From Stagnihabitans tardus (lineage in GTDB: Bacteria > Pseudomonadota > Alphaproteobacteria > Rhodobacterales > Rhodobacteraceae), in the NCBI RefSeq assembly GCF_009925085.1, contig NZ_JAABNR010000001.1, positions 359,873 to 423,872 of the forward strand: DNA of 64,000 bases, given 5' to 3'. A program made the position numbers and the translations under genes. Positions within the stretch are counted from its first letter, which is position 1. Each line of letters starts with the position of its first letter. Below are positions 36,350 through 45,762 of the stretch, in pieces. The notes below the pieces were generated by a model that was not told the DNA's origin, made no database searches, and worked only from the letters and a program-made list of their open reading frames with translations.

Positions 36350-37020
36350 ACGATCCTTCCCTGGTCCAGCCGCAGCTGGCGGTCCATCCGCGCCGCCATC
36401 TCCATGTTATGCGTGGCGATCAGGGCGGAGAGCCCGGTCTCCCGCACGATCTCCATCAGCACGGCAAAGACATGGGCGGCGTTTTCGGGGTCGAGGTTGC
36501 CGGTAGGCTCATCGGCCAGGAGGAGCTTCGGCCCATTGGCCAGGGCCCGGCAAAAGGCCACGCGCTGCTGCTGGCCGCCCGAAAGCTCGGCCGGACGGTG
36601 CCCGGCGCGGTCCAGGACGCCGACCCGTCCCAGCAAATCCCGTCCCCGCGCCTCGGCCTGGGCCTTGGGCACGCCATGGGCGAGCTGCGGCAGGACGATA
36701 TTTTCCAGCGCGGTGAACTCGGGCAGAAGGTGGTGGAACTGGTAGACGAAGCCCACTTCGCCGCGCCGCGCCGCCGTGCGCTCGCGGTCCGACAGGCCGC
36801 CCATGGCGCGCCCCCCATAGGTCACCGTCCCCGCATCGGCCTGATCCAGAAGCCCCGCGATGTGCAGAAGCGTCGATTTCCCCGCCCCCGAGGGCGCGAC
36901 CAGGGCCACGACCTCACCGGGCGCAAGCCGCAGGGAGGCCCCGCGCAAGACCATGACTTCGCCGGATTTTCCCCGGTTGTAGCCCTTGTCGATCCCCTCC
37001 AGAACCAGCGTGTCACTCAT
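36346..37020 (-). CDS. lolD: LolD, lipoprotein-release ATPase
   Basis: 224-residue ABC ATPase extracting outer-membrane lipoproteins from the inner membrane with LolC/E. Walker A is APSGAGKST (residues about 43-51), signature LSGGQQQRVAFCRA, Walker B LLLADEPTGNLD, and the Lol/MacB-type GFVYQFHHLLPEFTALENI motif is present. Its start overlaps the lolE stop by 8 bases, and its stop overlaps the convergent CheW gene. Confidence 0.95.
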   Translation of the reverse strand: MSDTLVLEGIDKGYNRGKSGEVMVLRGASLRLAPGEVVALVAPSGAGKSTLLHIAGLLDQADAGTVTYGGRAMGGLSDRERTAARRGEVGFVYQFHHLLPEFTALENIVLPQLAHGVPKAQAEARGRDLLGRVGVLDRAGHRPAELSGGQQQRVAFCRALANGPKLLLADEPTGNLDPENAAHVFAVLMEIVRETGLSALIATHNMEMAARMDRQLRLDQGRIV

Positions 37021-38290
37021 GGCGCAAGGCCTCCACCGGGTTCATCCGCGCGGCACGCCGCGCCGGGAAGATCGTGATGACATAAGAGAGCCCAAGGGCC
37101 AGCCCGGCAGCCGAGGCAACGTCCCCCAGCTGCAACTGCGCGGGCAGGTTGTAGATCCCCCGGATCGAGGGATCCCAGACCCCGCCGCCCGACCAATAGT
37201 TCACAAACGAGAAGATCGGGTCGATGTAAAGCGCAAACAGGCATCCCAACACCACCCCCGCCACGGTCCCGATGGTCCCGGTAAAGGCGCCGCAGAGGAA
37301 GAAGACCCGCAGGATCGAGCCCTCGGTCAGCCCCATGGTCCTGAGTATCCCGATATCGCGGCCCTTGTTCTTGACCAGCATGATCAGGCCCGAGACGATG
37401 TTCAAGGTCGCCACCGTCACGACGATGGAGAGGATGATGAACATGACATTGTCCTCGATCGTCAGGGCGCGCAGGAAATTCCCGTAGCTCTGCTTCCAGG
37501 TCCAAAGGCTGCCATTGGGGGAAGTCGCGCCCAGAAGCGGATCGGTCATCGCCTCGACATGGTCGGGGTCCGCCACCATGACCTCGATCTCGTCGGCCTG
37601 GCCCTCGCGGTTGAAGAAGCTCTGCGCCTCGGCGAAGGGCAGATAGACCCGGACCTTGTCGATGTCGAAACGCCCGGCCGTGAAGATATAGACCACCGGA
37701 TAGGCCTTGACGCGCGGCGCCTGGCCGAAGGCGGTCTTGGGCCCGTCCGGAGAGATCAGCTTGACCTTGTCGCCGATGCCAACACCCAGGGTCCGCGCCA
37801 GCTCCGACCCCAAGGCCACGCCCTGGTCGTAATCGGCCAGCGAGCCCTGCGCCTTGGAGCCGGTGCCGATCCGGGGCAAGGCCTCCAGGTCGGCCTTGGC
37901 CATGCCATGGACATCCCCCGCCGCGACCTGGTCATTGGCCGAGACCATGACCTGTCCCCGCACCATGGGCGCGGCATAGGTCACCCCCGGCACGGTGCGG
38001 ACCTTTTCGGTCAGGGCGGCGTAATCGGTGAAGCCCCGGATGAGGTTGCCGTTTTCGTCAACCTCTCCAACCGGATAGACCGAGACATGGGCATTGGCGC
38101 CCAGGATCGTATCGACAAATTCCGCCCGGAACCCGGCCCGCACGGCGAGCGTGACGACCAGGGCAAAGACCGCGACCGTGATGCCCAAAAGCGTGATCCA
38201 GGTCATGACCGAGACCCCGCCCTCCGCCCGCCGCGCCCTGAGATAGCGCCAGGCGATCAGGAATTCGAACCCCGAGAATGGACGTGTCAT
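37013..38290 (-). CDS. lolE: LolC/LolE-type lipoprotein-release permease
   Basis: 425-residue integral membrane protein with four helices and a large periplasmic domain. It starts MTRPFSGFEFLIAWRYLRARR, then has the coupling segment GGVSVMTWITLLGI, and ends ARRAARMNPVEALRHE as in this family. Alphaproteobacteria generally carry a single LolE-like permease (often called LolC/E), so the letter is nominal. Forms an operon with lolD. Confidence 0.94.
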   Translation of the reverse strand: MTRPFSGFEFLIAWRYLRARRAEGGVSVMTWITLLGITVAVFALVVTLAVRAGFRAEFVDTILGANAHVSVYPVGEVDENGNLIRGFTDYAALTEKVRTVPGVTYAAPMVRGQVMVSANDQVAAGDVHGMAKADLEALPRIGTGSKAQGSLADYDQGVALGSELARTLGVGIGDKVKLISPDGPKTAFGQAPRVKAYPVVYIFTAGRFDIDKVRVYLPFAEAQSFFNREGQADEIEVMVADPDHVEAMTDPLLGATSPNGSLWTWKQSYGNFLRALTIEDNVMFIILSIVVTVATLNIVSGLIMLVKNKGRDIGILRTMGLTEGSILRVFFLCGAFTGTIGTVAGVVLGCLFALYIDPIFSFVNYWSGGGVWDPSIRGIYNLPAQLQLGDVASAAGLALGLSYVITIFPARRAARMNPVEALRHE

Positions 38291-38373
38291 GCGGCCTCCG
38301 ACTTTGGCCGCGACCTTGGCCCCAAAGGTGCCGAAAGGTCAAGCCGGGCCCCATGAACCCTGCGTGACCTCGT

Positions 38374-38428
38374 TTTCATCTTTTCATAAATATCCTGCAG
38401 GGGGTTTGGGGGATGCAAAATCCCCCAA
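38374..38428 (-). repeat. Hairpin plus GGATATTTATG element (copy j)
   Basis: Downstream of the ThuA gene on the minus strand: hairpin TTGGGGGAT/ATCCCCCAA (38406-38428, loop of 5), then GGATATTTATGAAAAG and ATGAAA (38374-38394). Same order (stop, hairpin, element) as elsewhere in the window. Confidence 0.55.
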
Positions 38429-38430
38429 TC

Positions 38431-39081
38431 TCAGCGTGCCGCCCAGAGCATCCCCCGCCGCAGCATCTCACGCGGGGCGCCATGGTCGATCACATTGGCC
38501 TGGTGACCCAAGGCGTTGTAATAGACGCAGCCCTGGCCCCACATCTTGGTGAAGACCACGGGCATCTGCACCGGCCCATTGGCCGCATGGGGGCCGTCCA
38601 CCAGGGGGAAGTCGCAGACCGCATGGACCTTCACGGCCGGGTCGACATGCAGGTAATACTGTTCCGTCTTGACGCCGAAATCGACGATGCCCGCGACGAC
38701 TTCATGGTCCGAGGTCACCCGGACCTGGTATTCCACCCCGTCATTGCCCGGATGCGCCACCCATTGCGCGCCGGTCATGAATTGCCAGAGCACATCGTTG
38801 CGGAAGGCGTCGCACATGCCGCCGTGGCAGCCCGCAAGCCCCGTCCCCGCCGCCACCGCATCGGCGACGGCCTGGGACTGCTCTTTCGCAATTGTGCTCA
38901 TGGTCCAGACCGGGACGATGAGGTCGAAGGTCTTGACCCGCTCCGCATCGTCGAAACAGGAGAGCGTGTCATGCACCTCGACCCCAAAGCCCGCCGCGCG
39001 CAGGTCCTCGGCGAACAAAGCCGCCACCTTGTCGGGCTGATGCCCGTCCCAACCGCCCCAAGTGATCAGTGCCTGTTTCAT
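38431..39081 (-). CDS. ThuA domain protein
   Basis: 216-residue class I glutamine-amidotransferase-like fold protein. The ThuA pattern is clear: LITWGGWDGHQPDKVA, LIVPVWTMSTIAK, GLAGCHGGMCDAFR with the nucleophile-elbow Cys, and the TGAQWVAHPGN / MPVVFTKMWGQGCVYYNALGH stretch. Related proteins take part in trehalose/sugar or keto-sugar metabolism; the reaction here is unknown. ATG 39081 follows GGAGGGG. Monocistronic, between lolE and two membrane-protein genes. Confidence 0.9.
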   Translation of the reverse strand: MKQALITWGGWDGHQPDKVAALFAEDLRAAGFGVEVHDTLSCFDDAERVKTFDLIVPVWTMSTIAKEQSQAVADAVAAGTGLAGCHGGMCDAFRNDVLWQFMTGAQWVAHPGNDGVEYQVRVTSDHEVVAGIVDFGVKTEQYYLHVDPAVKVHAVCDFPLVDGPHAANGPVQMPVVFTKMWGQGCVYYNALGHQANVIDHGAPREMLRRGMLWAAR

Positions 39082-39182
39082 GGTCCCCTCCGTTTGGGCG
39101 AAAGGAAACGCGGAAAAGCGCGGGAAGTCCAGAGCTTGCGGGAGGTGCATCCATCGCCTAGCCTGACGCGAAAGGAGAGATC

Positions 39183-39968
39183 ATGCGGCAAATGTACGAG
39201 ATCGGGTTCCGCCTTTTGGGTCGCGCGGCCGGGCTGCTGGTGATTTGGGCCATCTTGCGGCTCTTGCTGTCGGTTTTCCCGCTTTTTCGCGGCATGATCC
39301 AAGGGAACCTCTTCGGGGATCAGAGCTTGACCCTGGTCCTGGTGCTGAACTCGGCCCTGGCCAACCTGCCGACGGCGTTTCTGTGCCTGGCGATCCAGCG
39401 CCACCTGGTGCTGCAACGGCCGCTCTTGCCACGCAGCTTAAGGGATCTGAGGCCGCTGGGCCGGGTCTGGGTGCTGCTTGCCCTTCCGGGCCTGGTCGTC
39501 ACGCTTTTGCAGAGCTTTGTCATGAGCCAGGTGGGTCTTGGGTCTTTTACCTCTTTTGCCTTTGGATTCTACGGCCAGTTGCTCCAACTTGGCTTCGTCC
39601 TCCTCGGGCTGGCTCTGGCGCTGGTGCTTTGGCCGGCCCTGCCCGCCCTTGCGACCCAGACCGAGACGGGGGCGCTGCCGATCCTGCGGCTTTGGCTGGG
39701 CAAGGGGATCTGGCGGCTCTTGGGTCTGGCCCTGGCGGGGCCCCTGGTCATCGCCCTGGCGGCCTTTGTGCTGCTGCAGGTGGCCGTGATATCCCTGACC
39801 GCGCGCTTTTTCGGGTTCTCGATGGCCTATATTGTTTTCAACAACCTGCCCGGCTTGGTTGCCCTTGGACTGGCGCTGGTCTTCGGCCAGGCCGCGCTTT
39901 TCGTTTCGGCCCGGCGGATCGACCGGGGGCTCGACCCCTCGTTGCGGCAGGCGGCGGTCTTCGACTGA
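39183..39968 (+). CDS. Membrane protein of unknown function
   Basis: 261 residues with about six hydrophobic segments (about 12-34, 48-72, 93-115, 128-153, 178-205, 215-245) separated by short Arg-rich loops. I recognise no domain. The layout resembles the next protein (231 aa, six helices), so they may belong to one loose family. AAAGGAGAG precedes the ATG, supporting real expression. Confidence 0.75.
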   Translation: MRQMYEIGFRLLGRAAGLLVIWAILRLLLSVFPLFRGMIQGNLFGDQSLTLVLVLNSALANLPTAFLCLAIQRHLVLQRPLLPRSLRDLRPLGRVWVLLALPGLVVTLLQSFVMSQVGLGSFTSFAFGFYGQLLQLGFVLLGLALALVLWPALPALATQTETGALPILRLWLGKGIWRLLGLALAGPLVIALAAFVLLQVAVISLTARFFGFSMAYIVFNNLPGLVALGLALVFGQAALFVSARRIDRGLDPSLRQAAVFD

Positions 39969-39978
39969 ACCCAAAGGA

Positions 39979-40014
39979 GAAGGGGAGGGCCAAGCCCTCC
40001 CCTTCACGGCTTTT
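39979..40014 (+). terminator. Terminator after the 261-aa membrane protein gene
   Basis: Perfect 12-bp stem GAAGGGGAGGGC (39979-39990) with GCCCTCCCCTTC (39994-40005), loop CAA, followed by ACGGCTTTTC. A second hairpin CCGGATTT/AAATCCGG follows at 40017-40042. Confidence 0.75.
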
Positions 40015-40134
40015 CTCCGGATTTCGCTGTCGCAAAATCCGGCTGTTGTCGCGGGGGCGGGCCTTGGGTCCGGGGGTTGACGGCGGGGCGGCCTTAGCAT
40101 TCTCTTTGGGCAATATCAAGCCCCCGAGGGAATT

Positions 40135-40830
40135 ATGTTTTCGATCTATGCCATGACCGCCGATTGCCTGCGCAAGAACCCGGTCTTCTACGCGATCGCT
40201 GCCGTTGTGTTGTCGCTGCCAAGCCTCTTGTCGATCAAGGAGAGCTATTACCTCGGCCCCTTGCTGATCGGGACCTTTGCCCTGACCCAGGGGCTTCTGG
40301 GCCATATGCTCAAGCAGGAGCCCCTGTTGGCGGGCTTCTCGAAGTCGATGCGCAAGGTGATCCTGCCGGTGCTGTTGCTTGTGGTCCCGCCCATTGTCCT
40401 GGCCATCGGCGCGGCCATGGTCCTGGCCGGCGGCACGCCGACCGAGGTCTTCCTCGGCACCCTGTTCACGGCCTGGTTCGCGATTTCCCTGCTCTGGACC
40501 GCCCTGTCGGGGATGGCGCTTCCGGCCGCGGTCGCCGGAGAGAGCTTCAGCCCCGGTCAGGCCTTTGCCCGGGCCGGGCGGACGGCCTTGCCCGTGCTGG
40601 GCGGGCTCTTCATCGGCCCAATCCTGAGCACGGTGGTGATCGCCGTCCTCTTGATCACTTTGTTTTTCCTGACGGGAAGCGCGGCCTGGATCGACTCCCC
40701 CGTGCCGTTCTTCGCGCTGAGCATCGTGTCGAACCTGGCGACCCTGGTGATCTTCACCCTGGGCGTCGCCGTCCTGGTCCGGGCCTGGTCCTTGCGCATC
40801 GCCCCGCCCTCGGTGGCCGAGGTCTTCTGA
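40135..40830 (+). CDS. Membrane protein of unknown function
   Basis: 231 residues with about six hydrophobic segments (about 18-35, 40-58, 72-98, 105-130, 150-178, 190-220). No recognised domain. GAGGGAATT precedes the ATG. It follows a similar-sized membrane protein gene but has its own leader and terminator. Confidence 0.75.
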   Translation: MFSIYAMTADCLRKNPVFYAIAAVVLSLPSLLSIKESYYLGPLLIGTFALTQGLLGHMLKQEPLLAGFSKSMRKVILPVLLLVVPPIVLAIGAAMVLAGGTPTEVFLGTLFTAWFAISLLWTALSGMALPAAVAGESFSPGQAFARAGRTALPVLGGLFIGPILSTVVIAVLLITLFFLTGSAAWIDSPVPFFALSIVSNLATLVIFTLGVAVLVRAWSLRIAPPSVAEVF

Positions 40831-40831
40831 C

Positions 40832-40856
40832 GACCGGGAGCCATAGGCTCCCGGTC
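40832..40856. terminator. Shared hairpin between the membrane-protein gene and proS
   Basis: Perfect 11-bp stem GACCGGGAGCC (40832-40842) with GGCTCCCGGTC (40846-40856), loop ATA, placed between convergent stops, so it can end both transcripts. Confidence 0.7.
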
Positions 40857-40866
40857 AGCGGGCCGC

Positions 40867-42204
40867 TCAGCGACCGGCGTAGATTTCCGCGATGCGCTCG
40901 ACGGCGGCTTCGGGGGTCAGTTCCTCCGAGACGCCCGTGCGGCGCGAGGTCAGTTCCACGACGCCATTGGCCAGGCCGCGCGGACCGACCGTGATGCGCC
41001 AGGGCAGGCCCACCAGGTCCATGGTGGCGAACTTGGCGCCTGCGCGCTCGTCACGGTCGTCGTAGAGGGGCTCCAGGCCCTTGGCCAGGAGCGCCTTTTC
41101 CAAGGATGCACAGGCGGCGTCGGCGGCGGCGTCGCCCTGCTTCAGGTTCACGATGCCGACCGGGAAGGGCGTCACGCCTTCCGGCCAGATGATGCCTTTG
41201 TCGTCGTGGTTGGCCTCGATGATCGCGCCCAGAAGACGCGACACGCCGATGCCATGCGAGCCCATCTCGACCGGGACCTTCTCGCCCTTGTCATTGGTGA
41301 CCACGGCGCCCATGGCTTCGGAATACTTGGTGCCGAAATAGAAGATTTGACCCACTTCGATGCCACGGCCCACCTTGCGGTGTTCCTCGGGGATCTGCTC
41401 GAAGAGGCCAGCGTCATGGGTTTCGTCGGTGCGGGCGTAAAGCGTGGTGAACTCGGCGCAGACGCCGGCCACCTCGGCGCGGTCGTCGTAATCGACCTCG
41501 CGGGAGCCCAGTTTCAGGGCAGTGACGCGGTCGTCGTAGAAGACCTCCGACTCGCCGGTCTGGGCCAGGACCAGGAATTCATGCGTGTTGTCGCCGCCGA
41601 TGGGACCCGAGGCCGCCCGCATCGGGATCGCCGTCAGGCCCATCCGCTCATAGGTGCGCAGGTAGGAGACCATGTGGCGGTTGTAGGCATGGAGCGCCGC
41701 GTCGCGGTCGACGTCGAAGTTGTAGCCGTCCTTCATCAGGAACTCGCGCCCCCGCATGACGCCGAAACGCGGGCGCATCTCGTCGCGGAACTTCCACTGG
41801 ATGTGGTAGAGCGTCAGCGGCAAGTCCTTGTAAGAATTGACATGGGCGCGGAAGATATCGGTGATCATCTCTTCGTTGGTCGGCCCGTAAAGCATCTCGC
41901 GGCCCTGGCGGTCCTTGATGCGCAGCATCTCCTGGCCATAGTCGTCATAGCGCCCGCTCTCGCGCCAGAGGTCGGCCGGTTGCAGCGTCGGCATCAGAAG
42001 CGGGATGTGACCGGCGCGGACCTGCTCTTGATGCACGATCTCCTGGATGCGGTTCAGGACGCGCAGGCCCAAGGGCAGCCAGGAATAGATGCCCGCCGAC
42101 TGCTGCTTGATCATGCCGGCGCGCAGCATGTAGCGGTGCGAGACGATCTGCGCCTCGGCGGGGTTTTCTTTCAGGACGGGCAGGAAATAGCGCGACAGAC
42201 GCAT
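40867..42204 (-). CDS. proS: Prolyl-tRNA synthetase (short alphaproteobacterial type)
   Basis: 445-residue class II synthetase charging tRNA-Pro. Begins [13 protein letters not shown], with [16 protein letters not shown], motif 2 [30 protein letters not shown], and motif 3 [17 protein letters not shown]. It lacks the editing insertion found in the 570-residue E. coli enzyme, as usual for alphaproteobacteria. ATG 42204 has GGAGG upstream. Confidence 0.97.
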   Translation of the reverse strand: MRLSRYFLPVLKENPAEAQIVSHRYMLRAGMIKQQSAGIYSWLPLGLRVLNRIQEIVHQEQVRAGHIPLLMPTLQPADLWRESGRYDDYGQEMLRIKDRQGREMLYGPTNEEMITDIFRAHVNSYKDLPLTLYHIQWKFRDEMRPRFGVMRGREFLMKDGYNFDVDRDAALHAYNRHMVSYLRTYERMGLTAIPMRAASGPIGGDNTHEFLVLAQTGESEVFYDDRVTALKLGSREVDYDDRAEVAGVCAEFTTLYARTDETHDAGLFEQIPEEHRKVGRGIEVGQIFYFGTKYSEAMGAVVTNDKGEKVPVEMGSHGIGVSRLLGAIIEANHDDKGIIWPEGVTPFPVGIVNLKQGDAAADAACASLEKALLAKGLEPLYDDRDERAGAKFATMDLVGLPWRITVGPRGLANGVVELTSRRTGVSEELTPEAAVERIAEIYAGR

Positions 42205-42326
42205 GAGGGCCTCCAGGGTTTGCAACGTTCCTAGCGGGTTGACAGGGGGCAGGCAAGTCAATGGGGCCGGGTTAACCGGGTTTCAAGGAATCAAGGCCAT
42301 CTTGCCCTTGCGTGTTTAGCCTTGTG

Positions 42327-44117
42327 ATGGAGATGCCAGTGCAGCGTTCGAAAACCAGGCCGGGCCTTGGCCTTTCGTTGAAGGGGCGGTTGCGCCTTGC
42401 CGGATTGGTCACCCTGATCGGGCTTGCCTTGACGTTCATCGCCGGTGAGGTCGGCCTGTCGCGCAGTTCCTCCGGGCTGGACCATGCCACGATCTCGACC
42501 CGGGCTGTATTGCATTCGATGAACGGCGACATGATGCATGATGCGTTGCGCGGCGATGTGCTGAACGCCATGCTCAAGGGTCCGATGGCCCCGGCAGAGG
42601 TCAAGGATGCGATCCGCGCCGATACGACCGACCATGCCAAGATCTTCGTCGACGAGATTGCAGCGCTGAAGCTCCTGGATCTCGATCCAGCGACCCTGGC
42701 CACGGTCGCAGAGGTCGAACCCCTGGTTCAACGCTATGCCGCTGCGGCGGAAGGCGTGGTCGCGGGCGCACTGAAGGTCTTTGGGGGCGGCGATGCTGCC
42801 CTGCCGGAGTTCGAGGCCGCTTTCCTTGACCTTGAAGTCAAGATGGAAGCCCTGGGCGAACAGATCACCAAGGCGGGGGAGGTCGCGGGGGCAGAGGCCT
42901 CGGCGACGGTCGATTTCGCGCTTCAGATCATGATCGCGGCGGCCGGGGTTTCGGCGGTGATCCTCGTCGTGTCGAACCTGGCCCTGGGACGCTCGATCTC
43001 GAAACCCTTGCAAACGGTGCGTGACGATCTGCGCAAGATTGCCGAAGAGACGATCGGCTCGCAGGAAGCGGCCAAGGGCATGGACGAGCTGTCGGGCATC
43101 GCGCATTACCTGGCCCTGGTGGCAGCGCGCCTGCGCGAGGCGCTGGAGATGGAGGACAAGATCTCCCGCGCCCAGGCCGAGAGCCACAGCGTGGTGACCG
43201 CCCTGTCGGTCGGCCTGTCGCAGCTGTCTTCGGGCAATGTGAGCCATGCGATCAGCGATCCCTTCCCGTCCGAATACGAAGGGCTGCGGGTGAATTTCAA
43301 CCAGACGGTGAGCCGTCTTGCCGAATTGATCAGCCGGGTCGTCGCCTCGTCGCGCGCCATTCGCGTCCAGGCGGACGAGATCAACGCCGGGACCGAGGAC
43401 CTGTCGCGCCGCACGGAGAACCAGGCCGCCACGCTGGAAGAGACGGCGGCGGCGCTGGACGAGCTGACGGCCTCGGTGAAATCGGCCGCCAACTCCGCGC
43501 GCGAGGTCGAGCAGATCGTGCAGTCGGCTCGGCGCGAGGCGGAGGAAAGCGGCAAGGTCGTGGGCACGGCGGTCGAAGCGATGAATGGCATCGAACGCAG
43601 CTCTGACCAGATCAGCCAGATCATCGGGGTGATCGACGACATTGCCTTCCAGACCAACCTTCTGGCGCTGAATGCGGGGGTCGAGGCGGCACGGGCGGGC
43701 GAGGCGGGTCGCGGCTTCGCGGTCGTGGCCAGCGAAGTCCGGGCCCTGGCGCAAAGGTCCTCGGATGCCTCGAAAGAGATCAAGACGCTGATCAGCACCT
43801 CGTCGCAGCTTGTCGGGCGCGGCGTGGATGCCGTGGGATCGGCCGGCGAGGTATTGAACTCGATGGTGGCCCGGGTGGGCGACATCTCGCAACTGGTCAC
43901 CTCGATTGCCGGGGCGGCGCAAGAGCAGTCGCTGGGCTTGGGCGAGGTGAACCTGGGGGTGAACCAGCTTGACCAGGTGGCGCAGAAGAATGCGGGCATG
44001 GTCGAGCAGTCGATGCTGGCCACGCAAAAGCTGCGGGATGAGGCCGTGGCGCTGGATCGGACGCTCAGCCAGTTCTCCTCGGGCCAAGCAAGCGAGGGCC
44101 TGCGCCGCGCAAGTTGA
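42327..44117 (+). CDS. Methyl-accepting chemotaxis protein
   Basis: About 596 residues. A membrane segment near the N-terminus (about 25-45), a four-helix periplasmic sensor (about 46-195), a second membrane segment (about 200-222), HAMP-type regions (about 225-345) and a cytoplasmic signalling hairpin with tip DDIAFQTNLLALNAGVEAARAGEAGRGFAVVA. Ligand unknown. ATG 42327 is chosen; 42333 and a GTG at 42312 are alternatives. It has no adjacent che genes and is followed by the unusual repeat region. Confidence 0.92.
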   Translation: MEMPVQRSKTRPGLGLSLKGRLRLAGLVTLIGLALTFIAGEVGLSRSSSGLDHATISTRAVLHSMNGDMMHDALRGDVLNAMLKGPMAPAEVKDAIRADTTDHAKIFVDEIAALKLLDLDPATLATVAEVEPLVQRYAAAAEGVVAGALKVFGGGDAALPEFEAAFLDLEVKMEALGEQITKAGEVAGAEASATVDFALQIMIAAAGVSAVILVVSNLALGRSISKPLQTVRDDLRKIAEETIGSQEAAKGMDELSGIAHYLALVAARLREALEMEDKISRAQAESHSVVTALSVGLSQLSSGNVSHAISDPFPSEYEGLRVNFNQTVSRLAELISRVVASSRAIRVQADEINAGTEDLSRRTENQAATLEETAAALDELTASVKSAANSAREVEQIVQSARREAEESGKVVGTAVEAMNGIERSSDQISQIIGVIDDIAFQTNLLALNAGVEAARAGEAGRGFAVVASEVRALAQRSSDASKEIKTLISTSSQLVGRGVDAVGSAGEVLNSMVARVGDISQLVTSIAGAAQEQSLGLGEVNLGVNQLDQVAQKNAGMVEQSMLATQKLRDEAVALDRTLSQFSSGQASEGLRRAS

Positions 44118-44689
44118 GATTGCGGTCTCCGGACGCGCGTTGCGGGCCGCGGGCGTTTGGGCCACGGCTTGAATCGAAATCCCTGGGCTGCCGGATCCCT
44201 GGCATCGCCGCCTGTCTGGGGCCACCGCCCCCGGATCAGCACTTGCGGTCGCAGCTTGAAGCCCGGTCGTGGCCTCGTCACCTCCGAGCCCATTCCTTCA
44301 TGCCTCGCGTCTGGCGGACTATTCCATGGCGCAAGTCACGGGACAGTTGTGAGGGCCGAGCGCGAGCGGTGGGTTCACGGCCCACTCCACTGGCGGATGG
44401 GCAAATGACGGGGGCGTCAAGCCACATTTGCGGGAGACCTTCGCCGAAGCCCGGCCCTGCCCCCCCGGCAAGGCCGAAAGCTGCCAGGGCGATGCTGCGC
44501 GGAAGCCAGAGCTTCCGTCAGTCCCCCCGGACCAAACCGGAGGGGCATGGCGGCGACCTTTCGGCCAAGTCACCGGCAACGTCGGGCCGCAGCCCCCTGC
44601 CCTCCGCGCGCGGCCGCCCCCGAGTGGAGGGTATTTCCCAATCCCCGCCGACCCCATCGCACGGGGCCACCCGACCTCGTTTCCGAAGC
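44118..44689. other. Gene-free stretch before the repeat array
   Basis: No open frame here has a ribosome site, codon pattern or recognisable protein. Faint C-run/G-run palindromic units occur at about 44460, 44522, 44590 and 44653 (intervals 62-68), possibly further eroded units of the array that becomes clear at 44693. I see nothing else in it. Confidence 0.5.
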
Positions 44690-45637
44690 CCCGGATGCCC
44701 CCCGCACGGGCGAGGTGCAAGCAGGCCAAGGCGACGAAATGCCTGGGGGAAATCCCGGATGCTCCCACGCGGGCGCGAGGCGCAATACGCAGCAGGGCAT
44801 CGAGGCCACGCCATGGCGCGGATGCCTCCCCGCACGCGTGAGGTGCAAGCGGGCACGGCTGCTGATGAAAGCAGCGGACCCCGATGCCTCAACGCGCGGG
44901 AAGAAGGACGTTTAAGCGTGATGTAAGCTGTCCAGCCCGGTGCGGATGCCTCCACGCGCGCGGGTTGCAAGACACGACCTGGGGGACCGTGTGGAAAGGG
45001 CCGGGCGGATGCCCCCAACGCTCGCGGGAGGTGCAAGAGGACGTAGCTCAACACATAATTAAGCCCGCCCAAGCGGATGCCCCCCATGCGCGCGGCGCAA
45101 AGCCCTCGACATCAACCACAGCCCCACGGCCAGCGATGCCCCCTACGCGTGCGCGGCGCTAGGGCTTGGCCTGGGGCGGATTGACCTTTGTGACCCAGCG
45201 CCCCCCCGCGCGCTCGGCGCTAGGCATCCATTCCTGTCACGCTGCGGTCATCTGGGCCGCCCCCCCCGCGCGCGCGCGGTGCAATCGGAGTTTATGAGTT
45301 TCATCGCGGGCGTCCTGATGATGCCCCCACGCGCGCGGTGCAATCCGGGGTGTTGATGCCTTGCGCAATCAGGCGCAGGGATGGGGCCCCACGTGCGCGC
45401 GAAATGCAGGGGCGTCTTGCTTCAGGCCGTCGGGGCGCGGCTGCCGCACCCCGCTGGCGCGAAATGCAATTCGCATGACGATCGCAATCCCCCCCCCACG
45501 CACGCGCGACCACTCCGTCAGCGCCAGGCTGGCCGTGCAGGACAGGGTCCTCCCCCCACGCACGCGCGGCCACTCCTCCACAAGGTCCCCCGGTCCTTCT
45601 TCCCGGCCCTGGCTTTCCCCGCGCCGGGTGCCTGCCA
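44690..45637. CRISPR. Degenerate CRISPR-like repeat array, no cas genes nearby
   Basis: About 16 units sharing GGATGCC, a C-run, CACGCGCGCG and GTGCAAG-type ends, starting near 44693, 44757, 44820, 44882, 44944, 45007, 45075, 45134, 45197, 45257, 45318, 45380, 45440, 45485, 45545 and 45611. Steps are 59-68 bp except one of about 46. A unit of 28-30 bp plus 32-36 bp of unrelated sequence matches type I-E CRISPR dimensions, and the CCCC-GCGCG-GGGG-like palindrome resembles I-E repeats. Units differ from each other, but neighbours share variants: GGCGCTAGG in units 8-9, GCGCGGTGCAATC in 10-11, GCGCGAAATGCA in 12-13, CCCCCCACGCACGCGCG in 14-15. Several intervals are AT-richer than the surroundings. 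Alternatively an array of protein-binding sites phased about six helical turns apart. Confidence 0.45.
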
Positions 45638-45762
45638 CGCCAAGCCGCGCGCGTCGAAGGCCGCCCCCTTCCGACGGGGCCCAATCGCGCCCCCTTTCCA
45701 GCCGCACCCTTGCATCGCGCCAGCGCCAAGGCGATATCTGCCAAGGACGCAACAGGGGGCCC

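Noticed and set aside
42239..42267. TTGACA upstream of the chemoreceptor gene as a promoter
   Set aside because: No acceptable -10 lies 16-18 bases downstream on either strand, so it was not listed.
44118..45762. Several open frames of 60-190 codons on both strands
   Set aside because: They cross the periodic repeat units, have low-complexity Arg/Pro/Ala composition, no ribosome sites and no recognisable domain.
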